DNA of 39,106 nucleotides, from contig NZ_BMRI01000005.1 of NCBI RefSeq assembly GCF_014648555.1, positions 337,906-377,011 on the forward strand, given 5' to 3'. Below, piece by piece: positions 23,565 to 31,731 of this stretch. Source of the stretch: Kitasatospora griseola (GTDB lineage: Bacteria; Actinomycetota; Actinomycetes; Streptomycetales; Streptomycetaceae). Made by a program: the position numbers and the translations under genes. Numbering within the stretch: position 1 is the stretch's first letter; the number at the start of each line of letters is the position of its first letter. The notes below the pieces were generated by a model. It did not search any database. It saw only the letters and a program-made list of their open reading frames with translations, and was not told the DNA's origin.

Positions 23565-26477
23565 ATGCGGTTCGGGTTGCTCGGCAGTCTCCAGGCACAC
23601 GACGGCACCCGGGACTGCCCCGTACGCGGCCCCAAGGCCCGCACCCTGCTGGCCGTGCTGCTGATCCACGCCAACCAGCCGGTCTCGCTGGACCGGCTGA
23701 TCGACGCCCTGTGGGGCGAGGAGGCCCCCAGCACCGCCGAGGCCTCGCTGCGCAACCTGGTCGCCCGGCTGCGCAAGTCGCTCGGCGACGAGACCGGCGA
23801 CCGACTGCGCGCCGCCCCCTCCGGGTACCGACTCGTCGTCGCCGACCAGGAGTTGGACAGCCGCCAGTTCGAACTGGCGGTCCAGCGGGCCCGGGCCGCG
23901 CACGAGGCCGCCGACTGGCCCCGGGTGCTCGCCGAGACCTCCGCCGCCCTCGACCTGTGGCGCGGCGACCCGCTCGCCGACCTGCCGGACAGCGCCGACG
24001 GCCGGGCCCGCCGCGACCAGTGGCAGGAGAACCGGCTGCAGGCCCTGGAGTGGCGCTTCGACGCCGAACTGCACCAGGGCCGCCCCCGCGGGCTGGTCGC
24101 CGAACTCACCCGCCTGGTCGGCGAACACCCGCTGCGCGAGGCCTTCCACGGGCAGCTGATGCTCGCCCTGCACGGCGCCGACCGGCGCGCCCAGGCCCTC
24201 ACCGTCTACCAGCGGCTGCGCCGCGCCCTGATCGACGAACTCGGCATCGAACCCGGACCCGCCGTCCGCGCCCTGCACGCCCGGATCCTCGCCGACCAGC
24301 CCGAACCCGCGCCCGAGGCCCGGCCGACCCGTCCGATCCCCGCCCAACTCCCCACCCCGCCCGCGCACTTCGTCGGCCGACCGGACGAGCTCGAAGCCCT
24401 CCGGCAGGCCCTGCTGGCCGGCACCGACCGCCCCGGCCTGGCCGTGCTCAGCGGCATGGCCGGAGTCGGCAAGTCCGCGCTCGCCGTCCACTGCGCCGAC
24501 ACGCTGCGCGGCCGCTTCCCCGACGGCCAGCTCTTCCTCAACCTGCGCGGCGCCACCGCCGGCCTCACCCCGCTCGGCCCGCACCAGGCCCTCACCGCCC
24601 TGCTGCGCGGTCTCGGCACCAACCCCGCCGACGTCCCCGACGAGGTCGACGACGCCGCCGCGCTGCTGCGCTCCACCCTGAGCGGGACCCGCACCCTGCT
24701 GCTGCTGGACGACGCCGCCGACCTCGCCCAGGTCCGCCCGCTGCTGCCGTCCGGCCCCGGCTGCGGCGTGCTGGTCACCAGCCGGACGCCGATGCTCGCC
24801 CTCGACGGCGCGGTCCACGTCCGCCTCGGCACCCTCTCCACCGCCGAGAGCATCGCGCTGGTCGAACTCGCCGCCGGCCGGGCCGGCCGCGGCCTCCAAC
24901 TGGTCGGCGTCGAACACACCCACCTGGCCCGGCTGGTGGAACTGTGCGGCCGGCTCCCGCTCGCCCTGCGGATCGTCGCCGCCCGGCTGGCCGCCCGCAC
25001 CGCCCCGTCCGTCCGCAACCTGGTCGGCCGCCTGGAGGACGACGAGGACCGGCTCGACGAACTCGAACTCGACGACCTGAGCGTCCGTCAGTCACTCGCC
25101 CTGGCCCACGAGGCACTGCGCGGCTCCGACCGCCGCCTGGACCGCCGGGCCGCCGACGCGCTGGTCGCCGTCGGCGCCCTCGACCTGCCCGAGTACTCCC
25201 CCGGGCTGCTCTCCGGTGTGCTGCGGATCAGCCCCTCGCAGGCCGGCGCGGCCCTCGACCGGCTGGCCGACGTCGCCCTGGTCGACGAGCTCGGGGGCGG
25301 CCGGTTCGCCCCGCACGACCTGGTCCGGGACTTCGCCCGCGAACTCACCGAGGACCCGGCCGACCGCACCCGCGCCGTCGCCGACGCCCTCGACTGGTAC
25401 CTCGACGCCGCCGCCGGCGCCGCCCGCGTCCTCGACCCGACCCTGCACCGCCAGCGCGGACTGCCCGCCGGCAGCGACGTCGCCGACCGGGACCAGGAGA
25501 GCGCGTTCGCCTTCGGCGACGGCGAGTACACCAACCTCACCGTGCTGGTCGAACGGCTGGCCGACCGGAGCTGGGCCGCCCCCACCCTGCTCGACCTGGT
25601 CCAGGCCCTGCTCCCCTACCTGCGCGCCCGCGGCCGCACCCCGGAGCTGGTGCACCTGAACGAGATCGCGCTCCGGGTCGCCCGCCGCGAGGACCGCACC
25701 GCCGCCGAGGGCCTCGCCCTGGTCGACCTGGCCAGCGCCCACTTCGACACCGGCCGCTTCGCAGACGCCCTCGACCTGGTCGACCGGTCCATCCCGCTCT
25801 GGCAGCGCACCGGCAACCAGCACCGCCTCCAGATCGCCCTGAACAACCGCGGCATGCTGCTGCAACTCCTCGACCGCCCGCGGGAGGCCGTCCTCACCCT
25901 GCACGAGGCGCTCGGCCTCGCCGTCGAACAGGACGACCCGCTCAACGAGGCCCGCGCCCTGTCCGCCCTGGGCAACCTGCTCGAACCCGAGGACCCCGAA
26001 CTCGCCATCCCCCTGCACACCCGCAGCATCGACGCCGCCAAGCGCCTCCCCGACCCGGTGCCGATGGAGATGGCCGGCCGCTGCAACATCGGCAACGCCC
26101 ACCTGCGGCTGAACCGACCCGCCGAGGCACTGGGACACTTCCGCGCCGCGCTCGACCTCGCGGAGAACGCCCCGTGGAACACCAAGCGCGAATGCCGCCT
26201 CCGCGAGATCGAGGCCCTCCGCCGCCTGCGCCGCCTCGACGAGGCCGCCGCCCTCGGCCGCCACCTGCTCGACCTCACCACCGAGCTCGACGACACCTAC
26301 GGCACCGGCCTCGCCGAACACGCCTACGGCCGCGTCCTCCACGACCAGGGCCGCATCCCCCAGGCCCTCGCCCACTGGCACGACGCCCTCGCCCACCTCG
26401 ACACCGCCGACACCCCCGTCGTCGCCGAACTCCACGCCCTCATCGCCGCCACCGAATCCGCCACCGGCGCCGCCTGA
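23565..26477 (+). CDS. AfsR/SARP-family transcriptional regulator (BTAD, NB-ARC, TPR)
   Basis: A 970-residue DNA-binding regulator. Residues 1-90 form an OmpR-like winged helix (MRFGLLGSLQ, NQPVSLDRLIDALWG, LRNLVARLRKSLG). The bacterial transcriptional activation domain runs to about 250 (AHPLREAF-type segment EHPLREAFHGQLMLAL and YQRLRRALIDELGIEPGP). An NTPase domain follows, with Walker A GMAGVGKSALAVH (about 296-308) and Walker B TLLLLDDA (about 375). From about 690 a TPR array is visible (NNRGMLLQLLDRPREAV, GNAHLRLNRPAEALGHF). ATG 23565 is right after GGGGGTGG. The family activates antibiotic and developmental genes; the target here is unknown. It is divergent from the secreted-protein genes. 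Confidence 0.94.
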   Translation: MRFGLLGSLQAHDGTRDCPVRGPKARTLLAVLLIHANQPVSLDRLIDALWGEEAPSTAEASLRNLVARLRKSLGDETGDRLRAAPSGYRLVVADQELDSRQFELAVQRARAAHEAADWPRVLAETSAALDLWRGDPLADLPDSADGRARRDQWQENRLQALEWRFDAELHQGRPRGLVAELTRLVGEHPLREAFHGQLMLALHGADRRAQALTVYQRLRRALIDELGIEPGPAVRALHARILADQPEPAPEARPTRPIPAQLPTPPAHFVGRPDELEALRQALLAGTDRPGLAVLSGMAGVGKSALAVHCADTLRGRFPDGQLFLNLRGATAGLTPLGPHQALTALLRGLGTNPADVPDEVDDAAALLRSTLSGTRTLLLLDDAADLAQVRPLLPSGPGCGVLVTSRTPMLALDGAVHVRLGTLSTAESIALVELAAGRAGRGLQLVGVEHTHLARLVELCGRLPLALRIVAARLAARTAPSVRNLVGRLEDDEDRLDELELDDLSVRQSLALAHEALRGSDRRLDRRAADALVAVGALDLPEYSPGLLSGVLRISPSQAGAALDRLADVALVDELGGGRFAPHDLVRDFARELTEDPADRTRAVADALDWYLDAAAGAARVLDPTLHRQRGLPAGSDVADRDQESAFAFGDGEYTNLTVLVERLADRSWAAPTLLDLVQALLPYLRARGRTPELVHLNEIALRVARREDRTAAEGLALVDLASAHFDTGRFADALDLVDRSIPLWQRTGNQHRLQIALNNRGMLLQLLDRPREAVLTLHEALGLAVEQDDPLNEARALSALGNLLEPEDPELAIPLHTRSIDAAKRLPDPVPMEMAGRCNIGNAHLRLNRPAEALGHFRAALDLAENAPWNTKRECRLREIEALRRLRRLDEAAALGRHLLDLTTELDDTYGTGLAEHAYGRVLHDQGRIPQALAHWHDALAHLDTADTPVVAELHALIAATESATGAA

Positions 26478-26500
26478 CGCCCCGCCGCCGCCGGGGCGTC
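26476..26500 (+). terminator. Terminator hairpin after the SARP gene
   Basis: GACGCCCCG (26476-26484) pairs perfectly with CGGGGCGTC (26492-26500) around a seven-base loop. The hairpin overlaps the SARP stop codon and the first unit of the adjoining tandem repeat. Confidence 0.7.
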
Positions 26501-26554
26501 GGACTGACGGGGCGTCGGACTGACGGGGTGTCGGGCTGACGGCTGACGGCTGAC
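26493..26554. repeat. 16-bp tandem repeat degenerating into 7-bp repeats
   Basis: GGGGCGTCGGACTGAC at 26493-26508 and 26509-26524 is identical, 26525-26540 is a two-mismatch copy, and GGCTGAC follows twice (26541-26554). It lies in the 81-bp gap between two convergent genes and looks like replication slippage; copy number may vary between strains. Confidence 0.8.
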
Positions 26555-26558
26555 GGGC

Positions 26559-28031
26559 TCAGGCGAAGACCGTGTCCTGGACCGTCGCCAGACGCGCCTG
26601 GCCACTGTGGGCGTTGACCCAGTCGGTGATGTTCTTCACGGCCTGGTCGGTGTCGCCGGACCGCTGGTAGTCGTCGAACTTGTAGCCCGCGATGAGGCCG
26701 TCCACGCCCGCCTCGCCGAGCAGCCGGCCGGCGCACGAGGCGGCGCCGGAGGAGGAGCCGATGGTCCAGGAGAAGACTCCCGTCAGGTAGCCCGAGTCCC
26801 GGACCGCCGTGCTCTGTTTCAGGCCGGCGACCTTGTCGCTGCCGTCGTTGCCGCAGGTGCCGACCGCGGTGGCGAAGATCGCGGAGCCGTCGTCGACCAG
26901 CCGGTGCTGGAAGTCGACGCCGCCGCCGTTGTAGGAGAAGGCGATGCTCGCGTCCTGGTACGTCCCGGTGACCATCACCCCCTCGGACCGGGTGAGGCCC
27001 TGCTTGAGGTCCGCCCAGAGCGTCCGCTGGTCGTTGTCCCAGGTCACCTCGTAGACCACCTGGATGCCGTTGGCCACCAGCTTGTCCCGGGCCAGCGCCT
27101 TCAACGTGCCGAGGTCCCGGTTCTCGGGGTGCTTGATGTCGATCCAGACCAGCGTCAGGTTGCGCCCGGCGCGGCGCTGGGCGGCCATCTCGTCGAAGAT
27201 CGCCGAGACCCGCTTGCGGCCCACGTTGCCGCTGTCGACGTTCTCGGAGGCCGGGTTGCCGACGTCGCAGGCCACCCACTCCCAGTCGTCGACGAAGCAG
27301 CCGCCGTACGCGTGGTTGGCGGCGTCGACCTCGATGGCGTTGTATCCGGCGTCGAGGGCCGAACCGACCCGGTCCGCGGAGTTGAGGTTGTGCGCGATCG
27401 CGTAGATCGGGCGCAACCGCGACCCCGGCCACGGCTGGGCCGCCTGGCGGCCCAGCCGCTGCGCCGGCCTGTCGTGGCAGCTCCAGATCTGCAGGGGATT
27501 GCCGTTGCGGAAGTCGTCGTTCGGGACGTCCAGGCACTTCCCGCTGCCCGAGTTGACCAGCTGCCGGCCACCGGAGACCGCCGGTTCGTCACGCCACACC
27601 TGCGCGGGCGTCCCGTTGCAGTCCCACTGCCAGACGGCGGTGCCGTCCGCCGAACCGCCCCACTTGACGTCCAGGCACTTGCCCGTGGCCACGTTCACCC
27701 ACGACACCCCGTCCCCCACCGGCCGCGAAATCCACCGCTGCGCACCGGAGTTGTTGCACCCCCAGATCTGGATCGCGCTCCCGGTGACCGGCGAACCGTT
27801 GGGCACGTCCACGCACCAGCCGCTGAGAGTCAACGACTCCGCATAGCTGTACGGCAGTTGTCTCGGCGTCGGGGGCGTCCCCGAGCCGCCCGGGGGCGGC
27901 GGCTCGTTGCAGGACGGCGGCGGCTCGGGGGCGTCACAGGGACTGGCCGCGTACCCGGCGGGCGCGGCAGCCAGAAACGAAGCCACCAACGCCAGGAGTG
28001 ACACGACCGCCAGCGGGAATCTGCGTGACAT
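26559..28031 (-). CDS. Secreted ricin-lectin / sphingomyelinase D-like phospholipase
   Basis: A 490-residue exported protein. The signal peptide runs to about residue 29 (GYAAS), then a Pro-rich linker. A ricin-type beta-trefoil occupies about 63-193 with QxW-type repeats (IQIWGC, AQRW, AQVW, LQIWSC). The C-terminal TIM-barrel domain resembles sphingomyelinase D/phospholipase D of spiders and corynebacteria: His214 in YAIAHNLN, Glu234 and Asp236 in AIEVDA, Asp298 in VWIDIKHPEN. The His-Glu-Asp spacing (20 and 2) equals that of the venom enzymes (His12, Glu32, Asp34). The second catalytic His is not at the obvious place; His240 is the nearest. The ATG at 28029-28031 follows AGAGG. Substrate choice is uncertain. 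Confidence 0.88.
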   Translation of the reverse strand: MSRRFPLAVVSLLALVASFLAAAPAGYAASPCDAPEPPPSCNEPPPPGGSGTPPTPRQLPYSYAESLTLSGWCVDVPNGSPVTGSAIQIWGCNNSGAQRWISRPVGDGVSWVNVATGKCLDVKWGGSADGTAVWQWDCNGTPAQVWRDEPAVSGGRQLVNSGSGKCLDVPNDDFRNGNPLQIWSCHDRPAQRLGRQAAQPWPGSRLRPIYAIAHNLNSADRVGSALDAGYNAIEVDAANHAYGGCFVDDWEWVACDVGNPASENVDSGNVGRKRVSAIFDEMAAQRRAGRNLTLVWIDIKHPENRDLGTLKALARDKLVANGIQVVYEVTWDNDQRTLWADLKQGLTRSEGVMVTGTYQDASIAFSYNGGGVDFQHRLVDDGSAIFATAVGTCGNDGSDKVAGLKQSTAVRDSGYLTGVFSWTIGSSSGAASCAGRLLGEAGVDGLIAGYKFDDYQRSGDTDQAVKNITDWVNAHSGQARLATVQDTVFA

Positions 28032-28195
28032 CAGGCCTCTTTTCCACATGAAGAGTCTGTTCGGCCATGCGCACAGGAGCGGCTGCGAAGCCGCTCGCAC
28101 GGGGAAGCACCATCCCGCCGACCGTACGTCCGCCCCATTGCCGTCGACTTGCCACCCACTCAACGGGCACCCCTCCGCCCGACAACCCCACACAC

Positions 28196-28230
28196 AAAAA
28201 CGCCCCGAAGCCACGTCCGGCCCCGGGGCG
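28196..28230 (-). terminator. Rho-independent terminator on the minus strand, likely the old tRNA terminator
   Basis: On the minus strand CGCCCCG and CGGGGCG (28201-28207 and 28224-28230) form a stem directly followed by TTTTT. It lies about 40 bp beyond the 3' end of the tRNA fragment, so it is probably the native terminator of the interrupted tRNA gene. Confidence 0.72.
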
Positions 28231-28268
28231 TCCACCCTCCACAGGCCCTCCGGCCCGCACTCGAATCC

Positions 28269-28311
28269 GAGCCCCCTGTCGGGTTCGAACCGACGACCCC
28301 CGCTTTACAAG
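28269..28311 (-). repeat. Left attachment-site copy: 3' half of a tRNA-Thr(UGU)-like gene
   Basis: Read on the minus strand it has the anticodon loop CTTGTAA (anticodon TGT), 3' anticodon stem AGCGG, T-arm GTCGG-TTCGAAC-CCGAC and acceptor 3' strand AGGGGGC-T. The upstream sequence cannot form the 5' half: it lacks CCGCT and GCCCCCT. It is identical over 43 bp to 39033-39075. Confidence 0.85.
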
Positions 28312-28347
28312 ACGAACCCGGGTCCTGACGGGGCGTGACCGCCTAAT

Positions 28348-28386
28348 GCTGCGTGGCGCTGACCCTGCAGGTCAGCGCCACGCGGC
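28348..28386. terminator. Long hairpin inside the left end of the island
   Basis: GCGTGGCGCTGACC (28351-28364) pairs fully with GGTCAGCGCCACGC (28370-28383) around CTGCA; three more pairs, one of them G-T, extend the stem to 17 bp. It could end the minus-strand operon whose last stop is at 28542, or be an arm-type recombination site. Confidence 0.6.
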
Positions 28387-28541
28387 AGGTTTCGTGATCC
28401 AACTCCGGACAACTCCTGCCACCGTGTCCGCTCACGCCGAAGGGCTGTACAGCTGTTCAGGTGACCGCCTCGTGGAGCAGATCTTCAAGAGCCGCCCCGG
28501 CGCGGTGCCTCCTCCAGCCAGCCATCCGCCGGCAGTGCACC

Positions 28542-28730
28542 TCACTCTGACACCTGTCGCTCCGCCCGATGCCCGTGGGCAATGTAGACCGCGTCATCAG
28601 GGTGAAGAAGCACCCTGACAAGCTGCCAGGCCACATCCGCCGAAACGTCGTCCCCACGCCCCTTCCTCAGCTTCTTGGCGAGGAGACTCGCGCGGGGATC
28701 GAGCAGCCAGCGTAAAACCGTCGTCCTCAC
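28542..28730 (-). CDS. Small hypothetical protein, 62 residues, last gene of coupled operon
   Basis: The GTG start (28728-28730) overlaps the stop of the 244-residue gene as GTGA, the same coupling seen one gene upstream, and this is the chief support for it. The protein is basic in the middle (LLAKKLRKGRGDD), then amphipathic helix-like (WQLVRVLLHPDD), and ends AERQVSE. It has no recognised domain. It could be a small regulator or toxin-antitoxin-like partner of the operon; this is speculative. A competing frame at 28457-28657 lacks such coupling. Confidence 0.55.
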   Translation of the reverse strand: MRTTVLRWLLDPRASLLAKKLRKGRGDDVSADVAWQLVRVLLHPDDAVYIAHGHRAERQVSE

Positions 28731-29461
28731 GCGGGATCCACAACAGCCGCGATTTGGTCCGCAAGCTCGCTCTCGCCAAAGGTCGCCATAGTTCCCTGCA
28801 GGAGGCTTAGCAGCTCCTTCTTGTTTTCATCCGATAGGCGCTCCAGGAAGGTCTGCAGATGTTGCGCAACAACCACCCAACGGGACTGTGGATGCCATGA
28901 GTTGACTTCCCTAACGATTTTGTCTGCGTCCAGCTCGGCAAGGGTGCCGCCGAACGGAGAAGCACGGCCCAATAACGCGTAGAGGCGCGCACTCCCCGGG
29001 TCAGCGAGGATCTCATCGCGCATAAATGCGACGCTCGCCCTGGCCTGCCTACGAGCGAGCTCCTCAAGTTCACAGGTGTGATGGGCTTGCTCTATTCGCC
29101 GAGCGGCCCTGAGTGCCTCAGGATCCACTGCGAGGGAGACGCGTGCGTACCGGACGACGATTCCTTGGTCCATTCGCGGCAGGTCGCAGGCCAGCGCAGC
29201 GGCCACTTCCTGGTCGGCCGCGTGGACTCGGAGCACCGACATGCCTGCCAGTACCTTCTCGACTATGGTCCGCACCACACGGCCCGCCGCCGCTGGGGCT
29301 GGGCCAGCGATGGTCTGTCCCGGCACCCGCGCCCAATCCACCGTAATCAGGGCATCAAAGGCGAGCCCCGCGTCGCAACTCGGCACCCTGTCAGAAAAAG
29401 CGAAGGTCCAAGACGGCTCCGGAAGCGCACCACTCTCACGGCGGCTTGAGCGCAGCCTCAC
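28727..29461 (-). CDS. Hypothetical protein, 244 residues, faint Band-7-like pattern
   Basis: The GTG at 29459-29461 overlaps the upstream NTPase stop as GTGA, so translation is coupled. The N-terminal half is beta-rich (FDALITVDWARVPG, DQGIVVRYARVSLAVDP). It is followed by a charged helix (RAARRIEQAHHTCELEELARR), then a segment ending near a DPGSARLYALLG stretch, and a C-terminal helical bundle (SDENKKELLSLLQG). Strand-plus-long-helix order and the wording around VRYARVSLAVDPEAL recall SPFH/Band-7-related proteins of actinobacteria, but this is weak. No catalytic motif is seen. Its role is likely tied to the NTPase. Confidence 0.78.
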   Translation of the reverse strand: MRLRSSRRESGALPEPSWTFAFSDRVPSCDAGLAFDALITVDWARVPGQTIAGPAPAAAGRVVRTIVEKVLAGMSVLRVHAADQEVAAALACDLPRMDQGIVVRYARVSLAVDPEALRAARRIEQAHHTCELEELARRQARASVAFMRDEILADPGSARLYALLGRASPFGGTLAELDADKIVREVNSWHPQSRWVVVAQHLQTFLERLSDENKKELLSLLQGTMATFGESELADQIAAVVDPA

Positions 29462-31680
29462 GCGAGGTTTCCCGACCGATCAGGTGATCGACCCATCGTC
29501 CGGTTGAGCCTGAGCAACAGGATGCGATCGATAAGCTTGGACAGCTCCGTGTAGAGCTCGTCCCGCTCTCGCCTGGCAGGATCGGGCACATCGAGCACCC
29601 ACTGCAACGCGAAAGCCCGCAAGCGCTCACGAGTACTGGTCCGGCCTGCCTGCTCGTTGTGATCAATAGCGCGCTGGAGCACGTTCAGGATGTCGGTCCG
29701 CCTGTCGGGATGGGCAAGCGCAGCGGCCAGCCACAGCTCCACCGCCGCTCGAGCTTCCTCTCCATCACCCGAGCCCTCATCGAACCCGAGCAGCGCCCGC
29801 CATCCCGCAGTCAGCTGCTCAGGAGCCGCCCGAAACTCGCTACTGTCCACCAGAAGGGCAGGCAGGTTCGAATCGGCCGCGGTGTACTCATTAGCAAGTA
29901 CGGCGAAGCACCGCCGGCCGGCATCCGCCTTGCCCCCTGGCTCGCGGCACCACTCAGTGACGTAGCCCAGCAGCGTCGACCGTGCGCTCTGGTCCGCCCA
30001 CAAGGTGGTGACTGCCGAACGCAAGGCCTCCTTGACCCCGTCGTCACCAGCGCCTGCTGCAGCGTGCTTCAACCGTCGCAGTGCTTTCCCCGTGTACAGT
30101 CTGCCGAAATCCCCCGCGCACACCTGGACAGCTGCCATGCGCAACGCCGGGTCTGTACCGCGGGCCCATCTGAGCAGTATGGCGTGGATGTATCCGGCGC
30201 TGGCAGGCTGCACCGCTGCCTCGTTCAGGACACACAGAGCGGTCTGCCACAGCTGGTCATCTCTTCGCCAGGCCAGAACGATAGTGCGTAGCGGGTCCGG
30301 GCGCTGCTGGCGTACAGCCCACTGCACCGCGAATCCGGAGATCCGCTCGGCCATCACCTTGCGATCGGCTGCCGAGAGAGTCTCCAGCGCCTCCTTAACG
30401 CCGTCACCCCCAGGTGCGCTGGCCAGCCAGTCGAGGAACGGCTTGCGCGCGAGCGGGCGATCCTCCCAGAAGTACTCGACGACGGCGTCGTCCCAAGCTG
30501 GCTTCGAGAACGTGAGTGCACCGTCGCCACTCGGCTGAGCGTTGATGGCATCCATCATCTGGATCACGCCGGGTGCCTGCTGCCCAGACAACCGGATCAC
30601 TTCACCATCCAGTTTCTTGCAGAGACTGGCAGTCGCGGCGTAGACGTGGGCGACGGATGCCTTGCGAAGGACCGCCGCCACGAGCATAAAGTTCCGCTGG
30701 AAGCTGGTGCGTTCCGGTTCGCAGTGCCACTTCAGTAGTTCCTCGCGCCAGTTTCGATGAGCCAGCAGCACGCTCTGCACGCGTCGGTGGAAGACCGGGT
30801 CACCGACCGTCTCTTGCCGGGCAGCATGCTCCTCCAAACTGGGCAGAGATGAGGTCTCTTCCCGGTTGGCGGCGAGGACAAGACTGACAATGCGCAGCAC
30901 TTCCGCAGGTTCCTGGTCTCGAAGAAGACCTCGGATCCGGGGATCTCCGAGCCACTCATCGGCTGCAATGTCGGCGGCTTCCGCAAGGAGCCACCGGCGC
31001 GCCATCTCAACGGGGTCCACCTCACCAAGGCTTGGGCAGATCCCTTGGGGCGCACCCAGGTTGATGCGCGTCCACTGCTCTGGTGAGGTAAGGACGATCA
31101 GCCGGCAATTCCTCTTCTCCAGGGCGTACTGGAGGCGTGCGAGGGTGTCACCGAATGTGCTCGAAACCTGGAACTCCTCCTCGTCAGGGGGCAGTTCCAG
31201 CACATAGGCCCAGTTGTCGGCTCGGGGAAGCCTACGGATGGGAAAGTTCTGTGACCCTCCGAAGGGGATCGATCCCACCCGTACTGTGCCGCCGCCCTCA
31301 GCCCGGAGTCTGGCAAGCAAGGCGTGGGCAGCAACGGTGCGTCCGGTACCTTGGCCGGAGTTGAGCACGAGCAAGGCACCTCGGGCAGCCTTCCACGCCG
31401 TGTAGGCGTCATCAAACCCTTTCGGAGGCTCAAAGACCGCTCGAACAGCGTTCAGATAGCCGTCCGATAGCTCGGCATGTTCTGGGTCGAGCTCACTGTA
31501 GATCTTGATCAGGTTCATCTCACCGAAGTTGAGCAGCGCCTGCTGGCGTAGGTTGGCGATGAGCGTCGCCAGCTCCTTCTGCCCTTCCGGAGCCCCGGTG
31601 GTCAGCGCCATCATCGCCGCCTGCACGGCTTCCGACGCATCTGCGGGCAGATCCTGTTCTTGCTCCAGCCCCTCATCCAA
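29458..31680 (-). CDS. P-loop NTPase (STAND-like) with long helical C-terminus
   Basis: About 740 residues. A TTG at 31678-31680 is chosen because GGGGGAGG lies seven bases upstream; the frame is open to 31710 but that stretch contains the ribosome binding site. Walker A is SGQGTGRT (about 108-115), with Arg in place of the usual Lys. The probable Walker B is WAYVLELPPDEEEF, and LIVLTSPEQW may be sensor 1. The rest, roughly 250-740, is Trp-rich and helical with HEAT/TPR-like repeats (VIAWRRDDQLWQTAL-type segments) and no recognised effector domain. It is 51 bp downstream of the 179-residue gene and overlaps the next gene by four bases. A conflict-system sensor or switch is an inference from architecture only. 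Confidence 0.82.
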   Translation of the reverse strand: MDEGLEQEQDLPADASEAVQAAMMALTTGAPEGQKELATLIANLRQQALLNFGEMNLIKIYSELDPEHAELSDGYLNAVRAVFEPPKGFDDAYTAWKAARGALLVLNSGQGTGRTVAAHALLARLRAEGGGTVRVGSIPFGGSQNFPIRRLPRADNWAYVLELPPDEEEFQVSSTFGDTLARLQYALEKRNCRLIVLTSPEQWTRINLGAPQGICPSLGEVDPVEMARRWLLAEAADIAADEWLGDPRIRGLLRDQEPAEVLRIVSLVLAANREETSSLPSLEEHAARQETVGDPVFHRRVQSVLLAHRNWREELLKWHCEPERTSFQRNFMLVAAVLRKASVAHVYAATASLCKKLDGEVIRLSGQQAPGVIQMMDAINAQPSGDGALTFSKPAWDDAVVEYFWEDRPLARKPFLDWLASAPGGDGVKEALETLSAADRKVMAERISGFAVQWAVRQQRPDPLRTIVLAWRRDDQLWQTALCVLNEAAVQPASAGYIHAILLRWARGTDPALRMAAVQVCAGDFGRLYTGKALRRLKHAAAGAGDDGVKEALRSAVTTLWADQSARSTLLGYVTEWCREPGGKADAGRRCFAVLANEYTAADSNLPALLVDSSEFRAAPEQLTAGWRALLGFDEGSGDGEEARAAVELWLAAALAHPDRRTDILNVLQRAIDHNEQAGRTSTRERLRAFALQWVLDVPDPARRERDELYTELSKLIDRILLLRLNRTMGRSPDRSGNLA

Positions 31681-31731
31681 GTTAACGCCTCCCCCTTGCA
31701 CTACCTGCACGACAGACTCTGGGCCCCGTTG

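Noticed and set aside
28269-28345. Intact tRNA gene at the left repeat
   Set aside because: The 5' half cannot pair: no CCGCT before the anticodon loop and no GCCCCCT acceptor strand.
28457-28657. 66-codon minus-strand frame
   Set aside because: It overlaps the 62-residue gene in another frame and lacks the stop-start coupling that supports the latter.
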